Assembly: GCF_035594125.1 (NCBI RefSeq)
Contig: NC_087156.1
Span: 20,242,997 to 20,306,996 of the forward strand
Length of the DNA: 64,000 nucleotides
Reading direction: 5' to 3'
DNA from: Scylla paramamosain
Lineage: Eukaryota; Arthropoda; Malacostraca; Decapoda; Portunidae
The notes under the pieces: model-generated
Told to the model about the DNA's origin: nothing
Database searches by the model: none
The model's input: the letters and a program-made list of their open reading frames with translations, nothing else
In this document: piece after piece, positions 26,600-37,599 of the stretch
Position numbering within the stretch: position 1 is the first letter of the stretch
Layout of the letters: the number at the start of each line of letters is the position of its first letter
Position numbers and translations under genes: made by a program

Positions 26600-26715
26600 C
26601 GTCCTTTATTTGCGCTCCAATCTGACGCCCTCTGGTGGAAAATTGTACCCCGGCTTTGTCCTCCACCAGGGAAATAACGTCATAATACCGGGACGGAGGA
26701 AACTGTACGACGACG
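26600..26715. promoter_or_regulatory. Unique island with CTCF-type motif
   Basis: A balanced-composition island in purine-rich DNA contains, at 26626-26638 on the minus strand, CCACCAGAGGGCG. This fits the vertebrate-style CTCF core CCASYAGRKGGCR at every position. Both strands are open here, and an exon is not excluded. Binding is inferred from the motif only. Confidence 0.3.
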
Positions 26716-27584
26716 CAGGAGACGGAAGGGAAAAAAAGGAAAAAAAAATAAGAAAGAAAGCACCCATTCGTGTACTTACTGCCCACCTGGTTTTGTTAGC
26801 AAGAAAAGGAGGAGGAGGAGGAGGAGGAGACAGAAGAGGTCATTGGGTTACCATGTGGTGCTGGGGTGGTTTGGGGGAAAGAAAAGGGTAAAAAAAGGGG
26901 TTTGTAAGGAGGGTTAGAGGTGTGTTTATGGTAAGGGTAGGGGAGTGGGGGGCAGGTCTATGGAAGGGAAGTGAGTGGATGGTTGGTGGGGGTCCGTAGT
27001 GGTGGTACAGGAGTGGTTTATGGAAGGTAGGAGGGTGGGAAGGGAAAGGAAGGGAAGGGAGGGGAGGGGAGGAGAGGTATAAGGTCAGGCTAGGACGAGG
27101 GAAGTGAGGGAAATGGGAAAGAATGAGTTGAAGGGGAAAGGGAATAAAAGAGGGGAGGAGTAAAAGGAGGGGTGTAGATAATAAGGGGTAAGGGAGAGAG
27201 AAAGAGGAAGGGGTGAAGGATGGATGATCAAAGTGGAAGGAAAGGTAAATAAGGAAAGATGCAACATGAGAAATGAATATGGGAAAGATTTGTGTTGGAT
27301 ATGAGAACGAATTGAAAAAGCAAAGATATTTCAGTGGCCTGGTTATACTGAGAGACGAAAGACGAGCATTAGAACATGATAAAATAAGGAAACATGCAAG
27401 AAGCCAGCAGATGTACACGTGACCGTCTTTCAATATATAAAACCAATCTATATCTATTATCATCCCTGTCCATGAAGTTATTTAATCATCTTTTTAAATC
27501 TCCCTGTAGACTCGACACTAATAATCTGATTACTGAGTCTATTCCAGTCGTCTACCACTCTATTTGAGAACCAATTTGAGAACG

Positions 27585-27587
<3 letters not shown>
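26716..27587. other. Purine-rich DNA, no gene seen
   Basis: G/A-rich plus strand. The 207-codon minus frame over it is Ser/Pro/Leu-rich with no domain. Confidence 0.6.

Positions 27588-27659
<72 letters not shown>
27588..27659. repeat. (AC)n
   Basis: A 72-bp AC array. Confidence 0.95.
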
Positions 27660-27661
<2 letters not shown>

Positions 27662-28010
27662 AACAGTCATACATACACAAGCACGTTCTCCTTTTTAAAA
27701 TTTACTCAACTTAAGCTGCTCTTTTTAGGCTTAAATTATGTAAATGACAACTATAAGGAGTTCTCATGTTGATCCTCAGCTGGTCTTTAGTGTTGCTGTG
27801 TTTCTCATGCACTTGACTCCCCTTGTGTTGTGTATTCTGTGTTGTGTGTTGTGTTGTGTGTTTATGCGTGTGTGTGTGTGTTACGTATGTGTATAGTTCT
27901 CGAGCAACGTGAGGGGTCTTTGTGTTGGCCTTGTGTTGCTGTTTTTTATTTATTTTTCTGTCAGTGTTGTTTCGTGTTGTGTTCTAGAGGATTATTCATG
28001 TTCTGGCAAG

Positions 28011-28363
<353 letters not shown>

Positions 28364-28830
28364 TGACAGAAGCCATATAGTGTAATAGCTGCGTTACATG
28401 TCATAAAAAGGAGATTTGATTTTATAGTTATAATAATAGTAGTGTTTAATAATGACTGATTAGAGGGAACCTGTAGTCTATTAACAGCAGCAGCAGTAGC
28501 AGTAGTAGAAATAGTAGTAGTAATGGTAGTGGTGATGGTGGTGATGGTGGTGGAGATGGTGGTAGTGTTGGTATAAATAATAATAAAAAATAACCATAAC
28601 AAAGATATTGATAATGATGACAATGATAACCGCATTTACTAATTATGAACAGTAAAGGTGCACTAAATGACACCACTCACTCTTTCACTTCACTCACTAA
28701 CTCAGGATACAATAAGCTAAACACGCATCACAAATTGTAATCTGTCTTAGTCACCTGCCTTATAATGTGAACAAACACAAAAATAATTAGGCAATATGAT
28801 GCTTAATCTAATCATTCTTTTGGACATTTG

Positions 28831-28831
<1 letters not shown>

Positions 28832-28864
<33 letters not shown>
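28832..28864. repeat. (AC)n
   Basis: A 33-bp AC array in AT-rich unique DNA. Confidence 0.95.
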
Positions 28865-28868
<4 letters not shown>

Positions 28869-29040
28869 CACAAGTAATAGTCAATCTTAGTCACTTTGCA
28901 CCCTAATTTAACCTTACCACTTTTCGCGGCGTTTCCTCATTCCACCTCATTAAAGTCTTCATTGAAACCCACGTCACCTGCGCTCACCTCATAATCATCA
29001 CATCACCTGAACTCGTATTTACAACAGGAATATGAAGGCA

Positions 29041-29515
29041 GAGAGTAAAGGAAGAGTCAGGAGGAGGAGGGGATAGGAAAAATTACTTGCGAAAGGAAAA
29101 AAAGGAGGGAAGAAAGAGAGTAGAGAGTAAAAAAAAAAAAAAAAAAATTAAACGAAAAGAAAAACACAAGAAAATGAATAGGAATAGCGGATAAACAAGG
29201 AAAACGGAGATAATAGAGGAGAAATTACGATCGTCTGCTGAAAGAGAAAAAAAAGGAAGAAATCCAATAATAACATAAACAGAGCTGTCTAAAAATGAGG
29301 AAATATAAAGTGAAACAGCTGGAAAGTTTGCTATGAAAGGAAATAGGAACGTTGTTGAAGATAAGAAATAACGATTGCTTGCGAATAGAGAATAAAAGAC
29401 AGGGAATAATAACGTAAAAGAGTAAATAAATACTCCAAAAAGGAAACAGAAAAATAGAAACGAAAGCAGCAGGAAAAGGGAGACATAACAATTATTTGCG
29501 AAAAGAGAACGGAAT
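29041..29515. repeat. Purine-rich tandem array, ~118-144 bp unit, 4 copies
   Basis: The block 'GGAGAMATTACGATTRCTTGCGAAARGAGAA' recurs near 29077, 29219, 29363 and 29481. A related half unit appears beyond the foldback element near 29855, suggesting the foldback and LTR elements entered this array. Confidence 0.65.
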
Positions 29516-29850
29516 GTTAGGGTTAGTTGTAATTATTATTATTATTAATGTGTTAGATTTTTCCTCCTCTTTCTCCGCCTCTGCCTGGCCTGTGCACGCT
29601 GAGGTCAGGCAAATGAGGGTGTTACGTAGGTTTATTTAATATTCATATCTAAAGAATGTAGAGAGGGATATATCAATAGGAGAGATTTTACATATTTTCC
29701 TCTCTACATCCTCTAGATATGAAAAGACCTACCTAACATTCACATTCGCCTGACCTCAGCGCGCACAGGACAGGCAGAGAGGCGGAGAAAGAGGAGGAAA
29801 ATAATAACTCATAAATAATAACAATAACAATTCCAACTAACTAACTAACA
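29516..29850. mobile_element. Foldback (inverted-repeat) element, ~335 bp
   Basis: The left arm (29516 to about 29668) and right arm (about 29695-29850) are reverse complements over about 150 bp with scattered differences. Paired blocks include CCTCCTCTTTCTCCGCCTC, GCTGAGGTCAGGC and GATGTAGAGAGG (AATG in the left arm). Only about 25 bp separates the arms. There is no coding capacity. It resembles a foldback-type MITE, but I see no clear target duplication. Its transcript would be a long hairpin. Confidence 0.7.
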
Positions 29851-29996
29851 GGAAGGAGAGAATAATTACGTTAAAACAATAGAAAAAAAAATACTTCAGA
29901 CACGGGGAGAAAATTAAAATATAAAGAATGAAAAAAATAAATAAATTCCAAATGAGTGAATATAAAATATAACGAAGTGAATAATTATGATGAAGC

Positions 29997-30206
29997 TGTT
30001 CGACTCTTGACCAGCAGGGGCACAGGAAACGCAGGTAGCAGTGCAGGTGTTTATTCACAGAAGGTGTGAACAGAAGGCTGGAGGTAGGTGATCTCCCGGC
30101 GCCAGGCCGCGCACTTCAACTTAACACTTATGACTGAAGCCTAGCTCGTTCACTCATACACGTCTCGCTCATTCACTCGTTCACACAACTAGCTAACAAC
30201 CACACA
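29997..30206 (-). repeat. 3' LTR (210 bp)
   Basis: Starts TG and ends CA on the plus strand and is identical to the LTR at 34819-35028. In element sense it carries AATAAA (30050-30055), a probable poly(A) signal. Confidence 0.96.
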
Positions 30207-30214
30207 CCTCCCCC
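30207..30214 (-). other. Polypurine tract
   Basis: In element sense GGGGGAGG directly precedes the 3' LTR. It is the expected plus-strand DNA primer for reverse transcription. Confidence 0.85.
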
Positions 30215-30344
30215 GAGACATAAGGAAGATTCCTTATCTTTGTTATGGCTACCGTAACACATGAAACAAAGTTACAATGATTGAAGTACAGAAAACACGG
30301 TACATATACACAAAACAAACACAGCGTACAATGAACACGTACGA
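30215..30344 (-). other. Element 3' untranslated segment
   Basis: About 130 bp between the gag-pol stop codon and the polypurine tract. It holds no frame of note. Confidence 0.8.
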
Positions 30345-33300
30345 CTAATCGTAGGTGCTACGGTGCCACCGCACCTGCAGTCGTCTCGGCTCCCTACGCT
30401 GTCGGCTGCTTCGACGCTCTGGTTGCTCTCGGCCACGGTGTACCCCGTTACCCTGATGCTCCGGGCTGCCGGGATGGTGGTGTTCCTCGTGACCCTGATG
30501 CTGAAGCGCTGCACCGCCATGAGCGGTGTGCTGCTCGACAGGAAGGGGAGCAAGAGGTCTGTGTGGGCGTAGGTGTCTTCTATTACGCCACATCACGCGA
30601 CCGCTGCCCATCTTGATGAGGTAGTCTCTCCTTCGCCCAACAGCCACGATGACACCCAGGCGATCCCAGAGGCCTGTCGTGTGATCTTGAACGTCGACGT
30701 GGCCACCGAGGTGCAGGAGAGGAAGAGTACGGGCGGACGCGTCGTGGCGAAGTTTCGCTTTCTTCCTCAGTCGCTCTGCCTTGGCGTCGCACTCATCAGC
30801 AGCGCGCTGCCACTGCTGAGCGTATGAGCGATGATGAGCCGGGACACAGGACCTCATAGGATGACCGAAGAGGACTTGTGCTGGTGATCGCCCTTCCGCC
30901 CTCGGAGTGTTGCGCAGTTCCAGCAACCCGCGAGCGAACGCATCCTCGTCCAGGTGTCCCTGCTGTGTGGTCGTGAGGATCAGCTTCTTCACGGACTTGA
31001 CCGCTGCCTCGGCGTGACCATTGGAGCGTGGATAATGAGGTGAAGATACACGATGCTCCACCCCCCATCGAGCCAGGAAGCGCCGTACCGATGAAGAAGT
31101 GAACTGCGGTCCACCGTCAGTCCTCAGGAGAACAGGCACGCCCGTGTCGGCGAACACACCCCGAAGGACACGAACGAGCTGATCAGCCGATGCTGGACGT
31201 GAGCATGCAGACACGTGAGGCCACCCAGACAAGCGATCTACATACACGAGGTATGTACGGCCTGCTGCGTGGAAGTAGTCTGCAGAAACTGACTCAAACA
31301 CCCTGCTGGGTGTGTCCGTGTCCTGCCAGAGAGGTTCGTTGGCTTGGCTTGGTAGGAGTGGACGGCATAGTGAGCATCCAGAAACGACGTTCTCAACGTC
31401 TCTGTCCATACCAGGCCAGTACACCGTTTGTCGGGCCCGTCGCTTGGTGCGCTCCATCCCCTGATGACTGTCATGGAGTCGCTCTAGTGTTTCTCGGCGG
31501 AGGCTGTGAGGAATAAGAAGCCTCGGCCCGTAAACCACCAGGTCGTCGTCTACGGCCAGCAGACTGCGCACCGGCCAGTACGTACGCAAGCGGTGATCGA
31601 GGTCGTGGCAATGATCAGGGAAGCCCTCGATGATGACGTTCTTGAGCAAGCAGTACTCCCCGTCTCTTGCTGCTGCGGCACGTACCATTTCCACAGTCTG
31701 ATCCTGGAGTGGTGCTAAGCGGACGCCGTCCTCATTGGTGGCAGATAACGCTGAGATGACCGCTGAGTGGAGAGGGTCGAGGTCACCAGAAGTAGCAGCA
31801 TCCTCTTCCTCCACTGGGTCCTGAACTGGAGCACGTGAGAGGGCGTCGGGCACACAGTGTGTCGATCCCTTTTGCCAGCTTGCTGTGAAAGAATACTGAG
31901 CAAGCTTCTCCCTCATGCGCTGCAGCCGCAGGTTCTCTATTTCTCCCAACAACTTGCTATTGAGGAGAGGTATCAGCGGGCGGTGGTCGAGCACTAGATC
32001 GAAGTGAGGGAGTCCTTTCAGGTAGGTGCCACATTTCCTGACTGCCCAGACGATTGCAGCCATTTCCAACTCTATTACTGCATAGCGGCTCTCTGTGTCT
32101 GTAACAAATCTTGACCCGCATTGCACCATCTTCCACTGGTCACTGTGCTTCTGCAGGAGAACGAATCCAAATCCGTGCATCCTTGAGGCGTCAGTCTGTA
32201 GCATCGTTGGTAATGATGGGTCGAAGTATGCCAAGACAGGTGGGCTGACGAGACACTGTTTCACCTTCTCAAACGCCTCTTCATGGTTAGGAGACCAGCA
32301 CCAACTGTTCTTCGGGCGTAAGAGATCTCTGAGGGGTTGTGCAGCTGCAGCCACAGCAGGAGAAAAGCTTCCAAGCTGGTTTGTAAGACCCATGAATGAT
32401 CGTAAGTCGGTGATGTGCTGTGGTCGTGGGAAGTCAGAGATTGCCTTAACTTTCTTTGAGTCTGTCGTGTAGCCTTGTCCAGAAACAGAGTAACCACAGT
32501 AATCTACCACTCTTTCCGCGAATGTAAACTTCTGTGGGTTGAGAGTGATGCCGTGCTGGTCACACCGCCGCACAATCTGAATGACATGGGCTAAGTGCGC
32601 ACTGTAGGTGGAGTCATAGGCCAGGATGTCGTCCACGACCTTGATGGTGTTAGGTATGTCGCCGAGAGCTTGGTCTCCTCGACGGTTATACTCGTCTCCA
32701 GACGAGACGAGACCCATAACCGCTCGCCGAAACTTGTACCGACCCCAAGGTGTTATGAAGCAGGTTAAATCCTGGTCTTCTTCTCTAATGGGGACTTGAA
32801 AATACCCCATCTTGGCATCAAGAGTGGTGAACCAAACTGCTCCGGTCCCGATCGAGGCGATGGCGTCATGAGGTGAGCGCACTGGATACACGGGCCTCTT
32901 CACGTAACGGTTGAGTCGTGTCAGGTCAACACACAGCCTTACACCAGATGTCTTTTTTGGGACAGGCACGATGGGGTGGCACCATGCCGTAGGGTAGTCC
33001 ACACTCTCGATGATTCCCTTGTTAAGCAGCTCTTCCAACTGGCTCTTAATTTCTTCACGCCAATTGTAAGGGATTGTACGAGATGCTGTTACGGCGAAGG
33101 GTCGAGCGTCGTCTGTCAACTCGATGGCCATGGATCCACCAGCCATTGCACGTAAACCTTCCTTTGCTTCGAAGACGCTGGGAAAGGCCTTGATCACAGC
33201 AGCAGCGTGCCCCGCACGCTGCTGTGGCGTTGGGTCGTAGGAATGAGGCCAGCTGATCACTTCTGTGGGCGTAGATAGAGGTGGCTGCGAGGCGGTCGGG

Positions 33301-34769
33301 TACTTGATGGAGCTGTTGCCGGTGTGCTGTTCTTCCCTGCGTAGCGGTCGGATTTGAGCCGGAAAATCTTCGGGGAGGATTCCGAGAGCGATGGAATCGT
33401 ACCAGCTAAGCAGCGCCCCCTTCACCTCCTTCACCACGCTCACAACAGTCTCAGCTTCCCTGTCGCCCAGTTGCAAGTGCGACGAGAAAGTTCCTACACA
33501 GGTGAGGGGGTGATTACCGGCAGCATAAAGTCCATCACCATCAGCGGGCGCCAAGCTGGAGGGCGGGATTCCAAGGAGTGTTGCCGTGTCGAGGCCAATA
33601 ACGGTCGTTTCGGCCCCAGAGTCAGGAGTCCACGTAATCTTGTCTCTTCCAGCGGGATGTGTGGCGGTAATGAGCACCTGGGGCGCAGGTCGTGCCGTCA
33701 CCGTCTTTGTGTATACGCCTGATAAGAGCTGGTATACACTGGCACTGGCTCCCCGCCTCGGGCCTGCACCGCGATGAGGAGAGACAGTTGAGGAACTCCT
33801 CGAAGCTCCTCGTCGTTTCCTCACTGTCTGCTGACATACACTCGCAAAATGCCCTCTTTTCCCGCAGTTACGACACACTTTATCTATTGCCTGGCATCCC
33901 CTTTTGTCACTGCGACAATCTTTGCCACAACGATAACAGCCCGTGGGGCTTGAGCCCCCGAAACTGCCCTTCCTGTAGTTCGAGACAGCGTTCACACCAT
34001 GGCTCGAAGAGTGAGAGCCGCCCCTTAGTACTGCACTACACTGGTTAGCGCTCTCTGATGCTCTGCAAATATCTATGGCGTTTTCAAGGGTGAGTTTCTT
34101 GTTTTCCAGCATGCGTTTCAGAGCCACTTCGTCTCGTGTCCCAACGACAATTCTGTCACGCAGCTGATGGTTTATGCACTGGTCGCAAAAGTCACAGAAA
34201 TTGGCGATTTCCTTTACAGCACATAAAAAGTCGTCAAAACCTTCTTGCGTTTCTTGCACGCGGGAGTAGAAGTCTCTTCTATCCATGATGATGTTGCGCT
34301 GGCTTCGCAGGTACTCACACATTGCATCGAGGATGGTTCTTAACTCCGCGTCTCTCGGTAAGCTTATCCCGTAGCGAAGTGTACGGGTCCACTCGTCGTC
34401 TAGGACAGCAGCGAGTGCCGCCCTCTGCTCAGCCAGGGAGAGACAGTCTATCCTGGCGAGGGTTACGTATCCTTCAAACTTATGGCGCCACGTGTCGAAC
34501 TCACGTAAAGATGCTGACGCCGTTAAGTGAGGAATGATGGTGGCGGACGTCGGGAACCTCGCGCCCTGGGTAGACGTGCTGCGGGCTGTGGTTTCGCCTT
34601 CATTGCTCGCCGTGGTGCGACTGGGAGCTTGTGTCCCCACTCTCTCCAGCAGCTGGGTTAAACGCTCCTCGCGAGCCTGACTCTGCTCCGACTGTCGCGC
34701 TAGCAGAGCCTGACTCTGCTCCGACTGTCGCGCTAGCAGGGCAGCCAGCGCCTCCAACTGCTTCTCCAT
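30345..34769 (-). CDS. gag-pol: Gag-Pol polyprotein, intact single frame (1474 aa)
   Basis: ATG at 34769 has a strong context (AGAATGG). The frame is also open upstream into the LTR, but only a GTG is available there. Order: Gln/Glu/Leu-rich coiled coil (residues 1-45, with an 11-residue tandem repeat); Gag core; an atypical knuckle with Cys 278, 281, 285 and 292; a canonical CX2CX4HX4C knuckle at 299-312; aspartic protease DSGA at 383-386; reverse transcriptase with Asp651 and VVDD at 711-714; RNase H (Asp860, Glu902, Asp928, Asp975); integrase with H1099, H1102, C1132, C1135 and D1164, D1218, E1254 (D-X35-E); then a GPY/F-like C-terminal module at about 1359-1398. No stop or frameshift separates gag from pol. 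All catalytic residues are present, so it could be active. The tail is His/Gly/Arg-rich. Confidence 0.96.
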   Translation of the reverse strand: MEKQLEALAALLARQSEQSQALLARQSEQSQAREERLTQLLERVGTQAPSRTTASNEGETTARSTSTQGARFPTSATIIPHLTASASLREFDTWRHKFEGYVTLARIDCLSLAEQRAALAAVLDDEWTRTLRYGISLPRDAELRTILDAMCEYLRSQRNIIMDRRDFYSRVQETQEGFDDFLCAVKEIANFCDFCDQCINHQLRDRIVVGTRDEVALKRMLENKKLTLENAIDICRASESANQCSAVLRGGSHSSSHGVNAVSNYRKGSFGGSSPTGCYRCGKDCRSDKRGCQAIDKVCRNCGKRGHFASVCQQTVRKRRGASRSSSTVSPHRGAGPRRGASASVYQLLSGVYTKTVTARPAPQVLITATHPAGRDKITWTPDSGAETTVIGLDTATLLGIPPSSLAPADGDGLYAAGNHPLTCVGTFSSHLQLGDREAETVVSVVKEVKGALLSWYDSIALGILPEDFPAQIRPLRREEQHTGNSSIKYPTASQPPLSTPTEVISWPHSYDPTPQQRAGHAAAVIKAFPSVFEAKEGLRAMAGGSMAIELTDDARPFAVTASRTIPYNWREEIKSQLEELLNKGIIESVDYPTAWCHPIVPVPKKTSGVRLCVDLTRLNRYVKRPVYPVRSPHDAIASIGTGAVWFTTLDAKMGYFQVPIREEDQDLTCFITPWGRYKFRRAVMGLVSSGDEYNRRGDQALGDIPNTIKVVDDILAYDSTYSAHLAHVIQIVRRCDQHGITLNPQKFTFAERVVDYCGYSVSGQGYTTDSKKVKAISDFPRPQHITDLRSFMGLTNQLGSFSPAVAAAAQPLRDLLRPKNSWCWSPNHEEAFEKVKQCLVSPPVLAYFDPSLPTMLQTDASRMHGFGFVLLQKHSDQWKMVQCGSRFVTDTESRYAVIELEMAAIVWAVRKCGTYLKGLPHFDLVLDHRPLIPLLNSKLLGEIENLRLQRMREKLAQYSFTASWQKGSTHCVPDALSRAPVQDPVEEEDAATSGDLDPLHSAVISALSATNEDGVRLAPLQDQTVEMVRAAAARDGEYCLLKNVIIEGFPDHCHDLDHRLRTYWPVRSLLAVDDDLVVYGPRLLIPHSLRRETLERLHDSHQGMERTKRRARQTVYWPGMDRDVENVVSGCSLCRPLLPSQANEPLWQDTDTPSRVFESVSADYFHAAGRTYLVYVDRLSGWPHVSACSRPASADQLVRVLRGVFADTGVPVLLRTDGGPQFTSSSVRRFLARWGVEHRVSSPHYPRSNGHAEAAVKSVKKLILTTTQQGHLDEDAFARGLLELRNTPRAEGRSPAQVLFGHPMRSCVPAHHRSYAQQWQRAADECDAKAERLRKKAKLRHDASARTLPLLHLGGHVDVQDHTTGLWDRLGVIVAVGRRRDYLIKMGSGRVMWRNRRHLRPHRPLAPLPVEQHTAHGGAALQHQGHEEHHHPGSPEHQGNGVHRGREQPERRSSRQRREPRRLQVRWHRSTYD
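34673..34738 (-). repeat. 33-bp perfect tandem duplication inside gag
   Basis: Two identical 33-bp copies (34673-34705 and 34706-34738) encode a duplicated 11-residue stretch containing LLARQSEQSQA. The copies are in frame, lengthening the N-terminal coiled coil. Confidence 0.95.
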
Positions 34770-34800
34770 TCTGCGCCGTACCCACTGCAGCCTTGTCCTG

Positions 34801-34818
34801 ATCCTACTCACTGCGCCA
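34801..34818 (-). other. Primer-binding site, tRNA-Ser type
   Basis: Directly after the 5' LTR (element sense) lies TGGCGCAGTGAGTAGGAT. From memory of arthropod tRNA-Ser(AGA/TGA), the complement of its 3' end begins TGGCGCAGTCGGTAGGAT, giving 16 of 18 matches. A tRNA primer is thus well supported; the exact isoacceptor is an inference. Confidence 0.75.
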
Positions 34819-35028
34819 TGTTCGACTCTTGACCAGCAGGGGCACAGGAAACGCAGGTAGCAGTGCAGGTGTTTATTCACAGAAGGTGTGAACAGAAGGC
34901 TGGAGGTAGGTGATCTCCCGGCGCCAGGCCGCGCACTTCAACTTAACACTTATGACTGAAGCCTAGCTCGTTCACTCATACACGTCTCGCTCATTCACTC
35001 GTTCACACAACTAGCTAACAACCACACA
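34819..35028 (-). repeat. 5' LTR (210 bp)
   Basis: Identical to the 3' LTR and carries the element's promoter. In element sense it contains TTCAGTC, which fits an arthropod initiator (TCAGT). No clear TATA box is seen. Confidence 0.96.
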
Positions 35029-35079
35029 GAAGCAACAATAAATAAATGAAAGAATAAATAAGTGCCAATGACTGTGGAT

Positions 35080-35082
<3 letters not shown>

Positions 35083-35146
<64 letters not shown>
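35083..35146. repeat. (AAT)n
   Basis: A 64-bp AAT array 50 bp beyond the LTR element. Confidence 0.95.
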
Positions 35147-35149
<3 letters not shown>

Positions 35150-36038
35150 TAATAATAAAACAATGTAGAAATAAAGAAGAAATGATAGTGTGAAAAAAAA
35201 TTTAGTTTTAGGACAAAGAAAAAGAGGTAAAGTGGAGCAAGCGAACAATGAACGTGAATGACGCAAAAGGAACAAAGTTTATGACACACTTGAAGGAGCA
35301 AAGTGAATGTGACCGATACAGTTCACTCCACACCCAACGGAGCGCGTGTGAAAGAAAAAGAAAAAGAAAGAAAACTCTCGTAAACAAAGAACGAATACGA
35401 TAAAAGATGGAAACAACCCAATAAGCAATGAAAGGTAGAAAAGGAGAAAGAAGAAAGTAAAAAAAAAAAAAATTAGGTCGAACATCATATTACTTGATTT
35501 TTTGCATTTGTACATATTACTGCCTTTTTAATATTTTGTTTAATGAATTAGATTTTCGCCCAGAATTGTGTATTTGCATTGCTGATTAAGTATTCATAAC
35601 GTCAATTATGTTTACTACGTTATGTTGACATCAAATCAGTTTTACCTGTTCAAATTAACTCAGTGTATCATTTATTTGAGGCTGGAATGGACAGGGTTGA
35701 CGGGGCTAATGGAAGGGGTGAGCGCACGTCAATTTGGGCACGTCAGCACTCACGCCAAATCAATTTTTATTTTCTTGCAATGAGGCTAAAAAAGTGATGA
35801 ACACCTGCTGTGCTTTTTATTCCCGCTCGTCACTCGGTCGCGCACCTTCGTCACGCCACGGAATTCAATACGAAATAATAGAGAAGAGAGAGAGAAAAAA
35901 AAGTGTGTTTATTATCATTGTAAATCCATTGTGAAAATTCCTTCTTACATCCGAGTCACGTTATGGTCAAGACACAAAACATCCCAACAGCTTCATGTCT
36001 CCTTTGCATGACCCGGAACAATTACGTGCTATATTCTC

Positions 36039-36040
<2 letters not shown>
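35150..36040. other. AT-rich unique DNA, no gene seen
   Basis: Mostly A-rich or mixed sequence. Short frames lack domains. Confidence 0.5.
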
Positions 36041-36434
<394 letters not shown>

Positions 36435-36621
36435 ACTAAGGCCTCATGTCAGCAACCATTGTCAGGGAGTTACAATGGCGCTCTTTTTTTTTTTTTTTGT
36501 TACTTCCTTTTTTTTCATTTGCAGGACTGAGCAATTTGGAAAACGACCTTTTTTTTTCATTCCCTTACTCTGCCCCTATTTTTTCTTTGCTTTTGTTTTT
36601 AGTCTGCTCTCCATCTGACCT

Positions 36622-36880
<259 letters not shown>

Positions 36881-37039
36881 CTGTCCCACCCTATATCACC
36901 CTTTCATTTTGTCTTTTTCGTCCCTTCATACTCTCCCTATGATAGCCTTCTCTCTCCCTATTCTCTTCCCTCACTCACCGCCTCTTTCCCTCCCTCCCTC
37001 TCTCTCTCTCTCTCTCTCTCTTTTCGCTGGCCTCTTCCC

Positions 37040-37454
37040 CTCCTCTCTCTAATGACAAGGCCTATTGACAAAGCGGAGGTTGCCATGACGACGAGAAGAA
37101 CGCTACATTTATATATATATACCGTTCATCTGGATTTTGTCATTAGTTTGGGTCATCCGTCTGTCTACCATTAGCTTGATGAGTCTGTCTCCCCATAGAG
37201 GTCGACGTTAAAGGTACTTCTTGAAGTCATAGGTATTGTTTCCCATGCTAATTACTGTCTGTTATTGAGGTCTGTGTATGTTTTGTTTTGTTTTTCTCTA
37301 ACTTTTTTATTTATTTTTTTTTCTTGTATTGAGTGTTTGGCGCTGCTGCTTTTGTTGGTTTGTGTGTGTGGGTGGATGGCTGGGTGTGGGTGTGTGTGTG
37401 TGTGTGTGTATGGTGGGGTGTTCTTCTTTTTGTAATTATTTTCTTTATGTTGGT
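37040..37454. other. Unique DNA, no gene seen
   Basis: Balanced then T/G-rich sequence without a domain-bearing frame. Confidence 0.5.
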
Positions 37455-37502
37455 AGCAGTAGTAGTAGTAGTAATAGTAGTAGTAGTAGTAGAAGCAGTA
37501 GC

Positions 37503-37537
<35 letters not shown>

Positions 37538-37550
37538 CAGTAATAGTAGC
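37455..37550. repeat. Imperfect (TAG)n
   Basis: About 95 bp of TAG/CAG/TAA trinucleotides. Confidence 0.95.
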
Positions 37551-37599
37551 AGTATCCACAGTAAGGAATAAAAACAAAACACTGATCAGTTTTGAAAAA

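Larger units (their letters stand above)
29992..35033 (-). mobile_element. Complete Mag-like Ty3/gypsy LTR retrotransposon
   Basis: The element (29997-35028, 5032 bp) lies on the minus strand between perfect 5-bp duplications GAAGC (29992-29996 and 35029-35033). It has 210-bp LTRs that I find identical base for base, a tRNA-Ser-type primer site, a polypurine tract and one intact gag-pol frame. The domain order PR-RT-RNaseH-IN is that of Ty3/gypsy (Metaviridae). Single-frame gag-pol, the VVDD reverse-transcriptase motif and the tRNA-Ser primer point to the Mag-like part of that group. No env frame is present. Identical LTRs imply very recent insertion. Confidence 0.96.

Noticed and set aside
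26840..27463. 207-codon minus frame
   Set aside because: Ser/Pro/Leu-rich complement of purine-rich DNA with no domain.
34770..34880. Extending gag-pol into the LTR (37 more codons)
   Set aside because: The only start available there is GTG inside the LTR, while ATG at 34769 has a strong context and opens the coiled coil.
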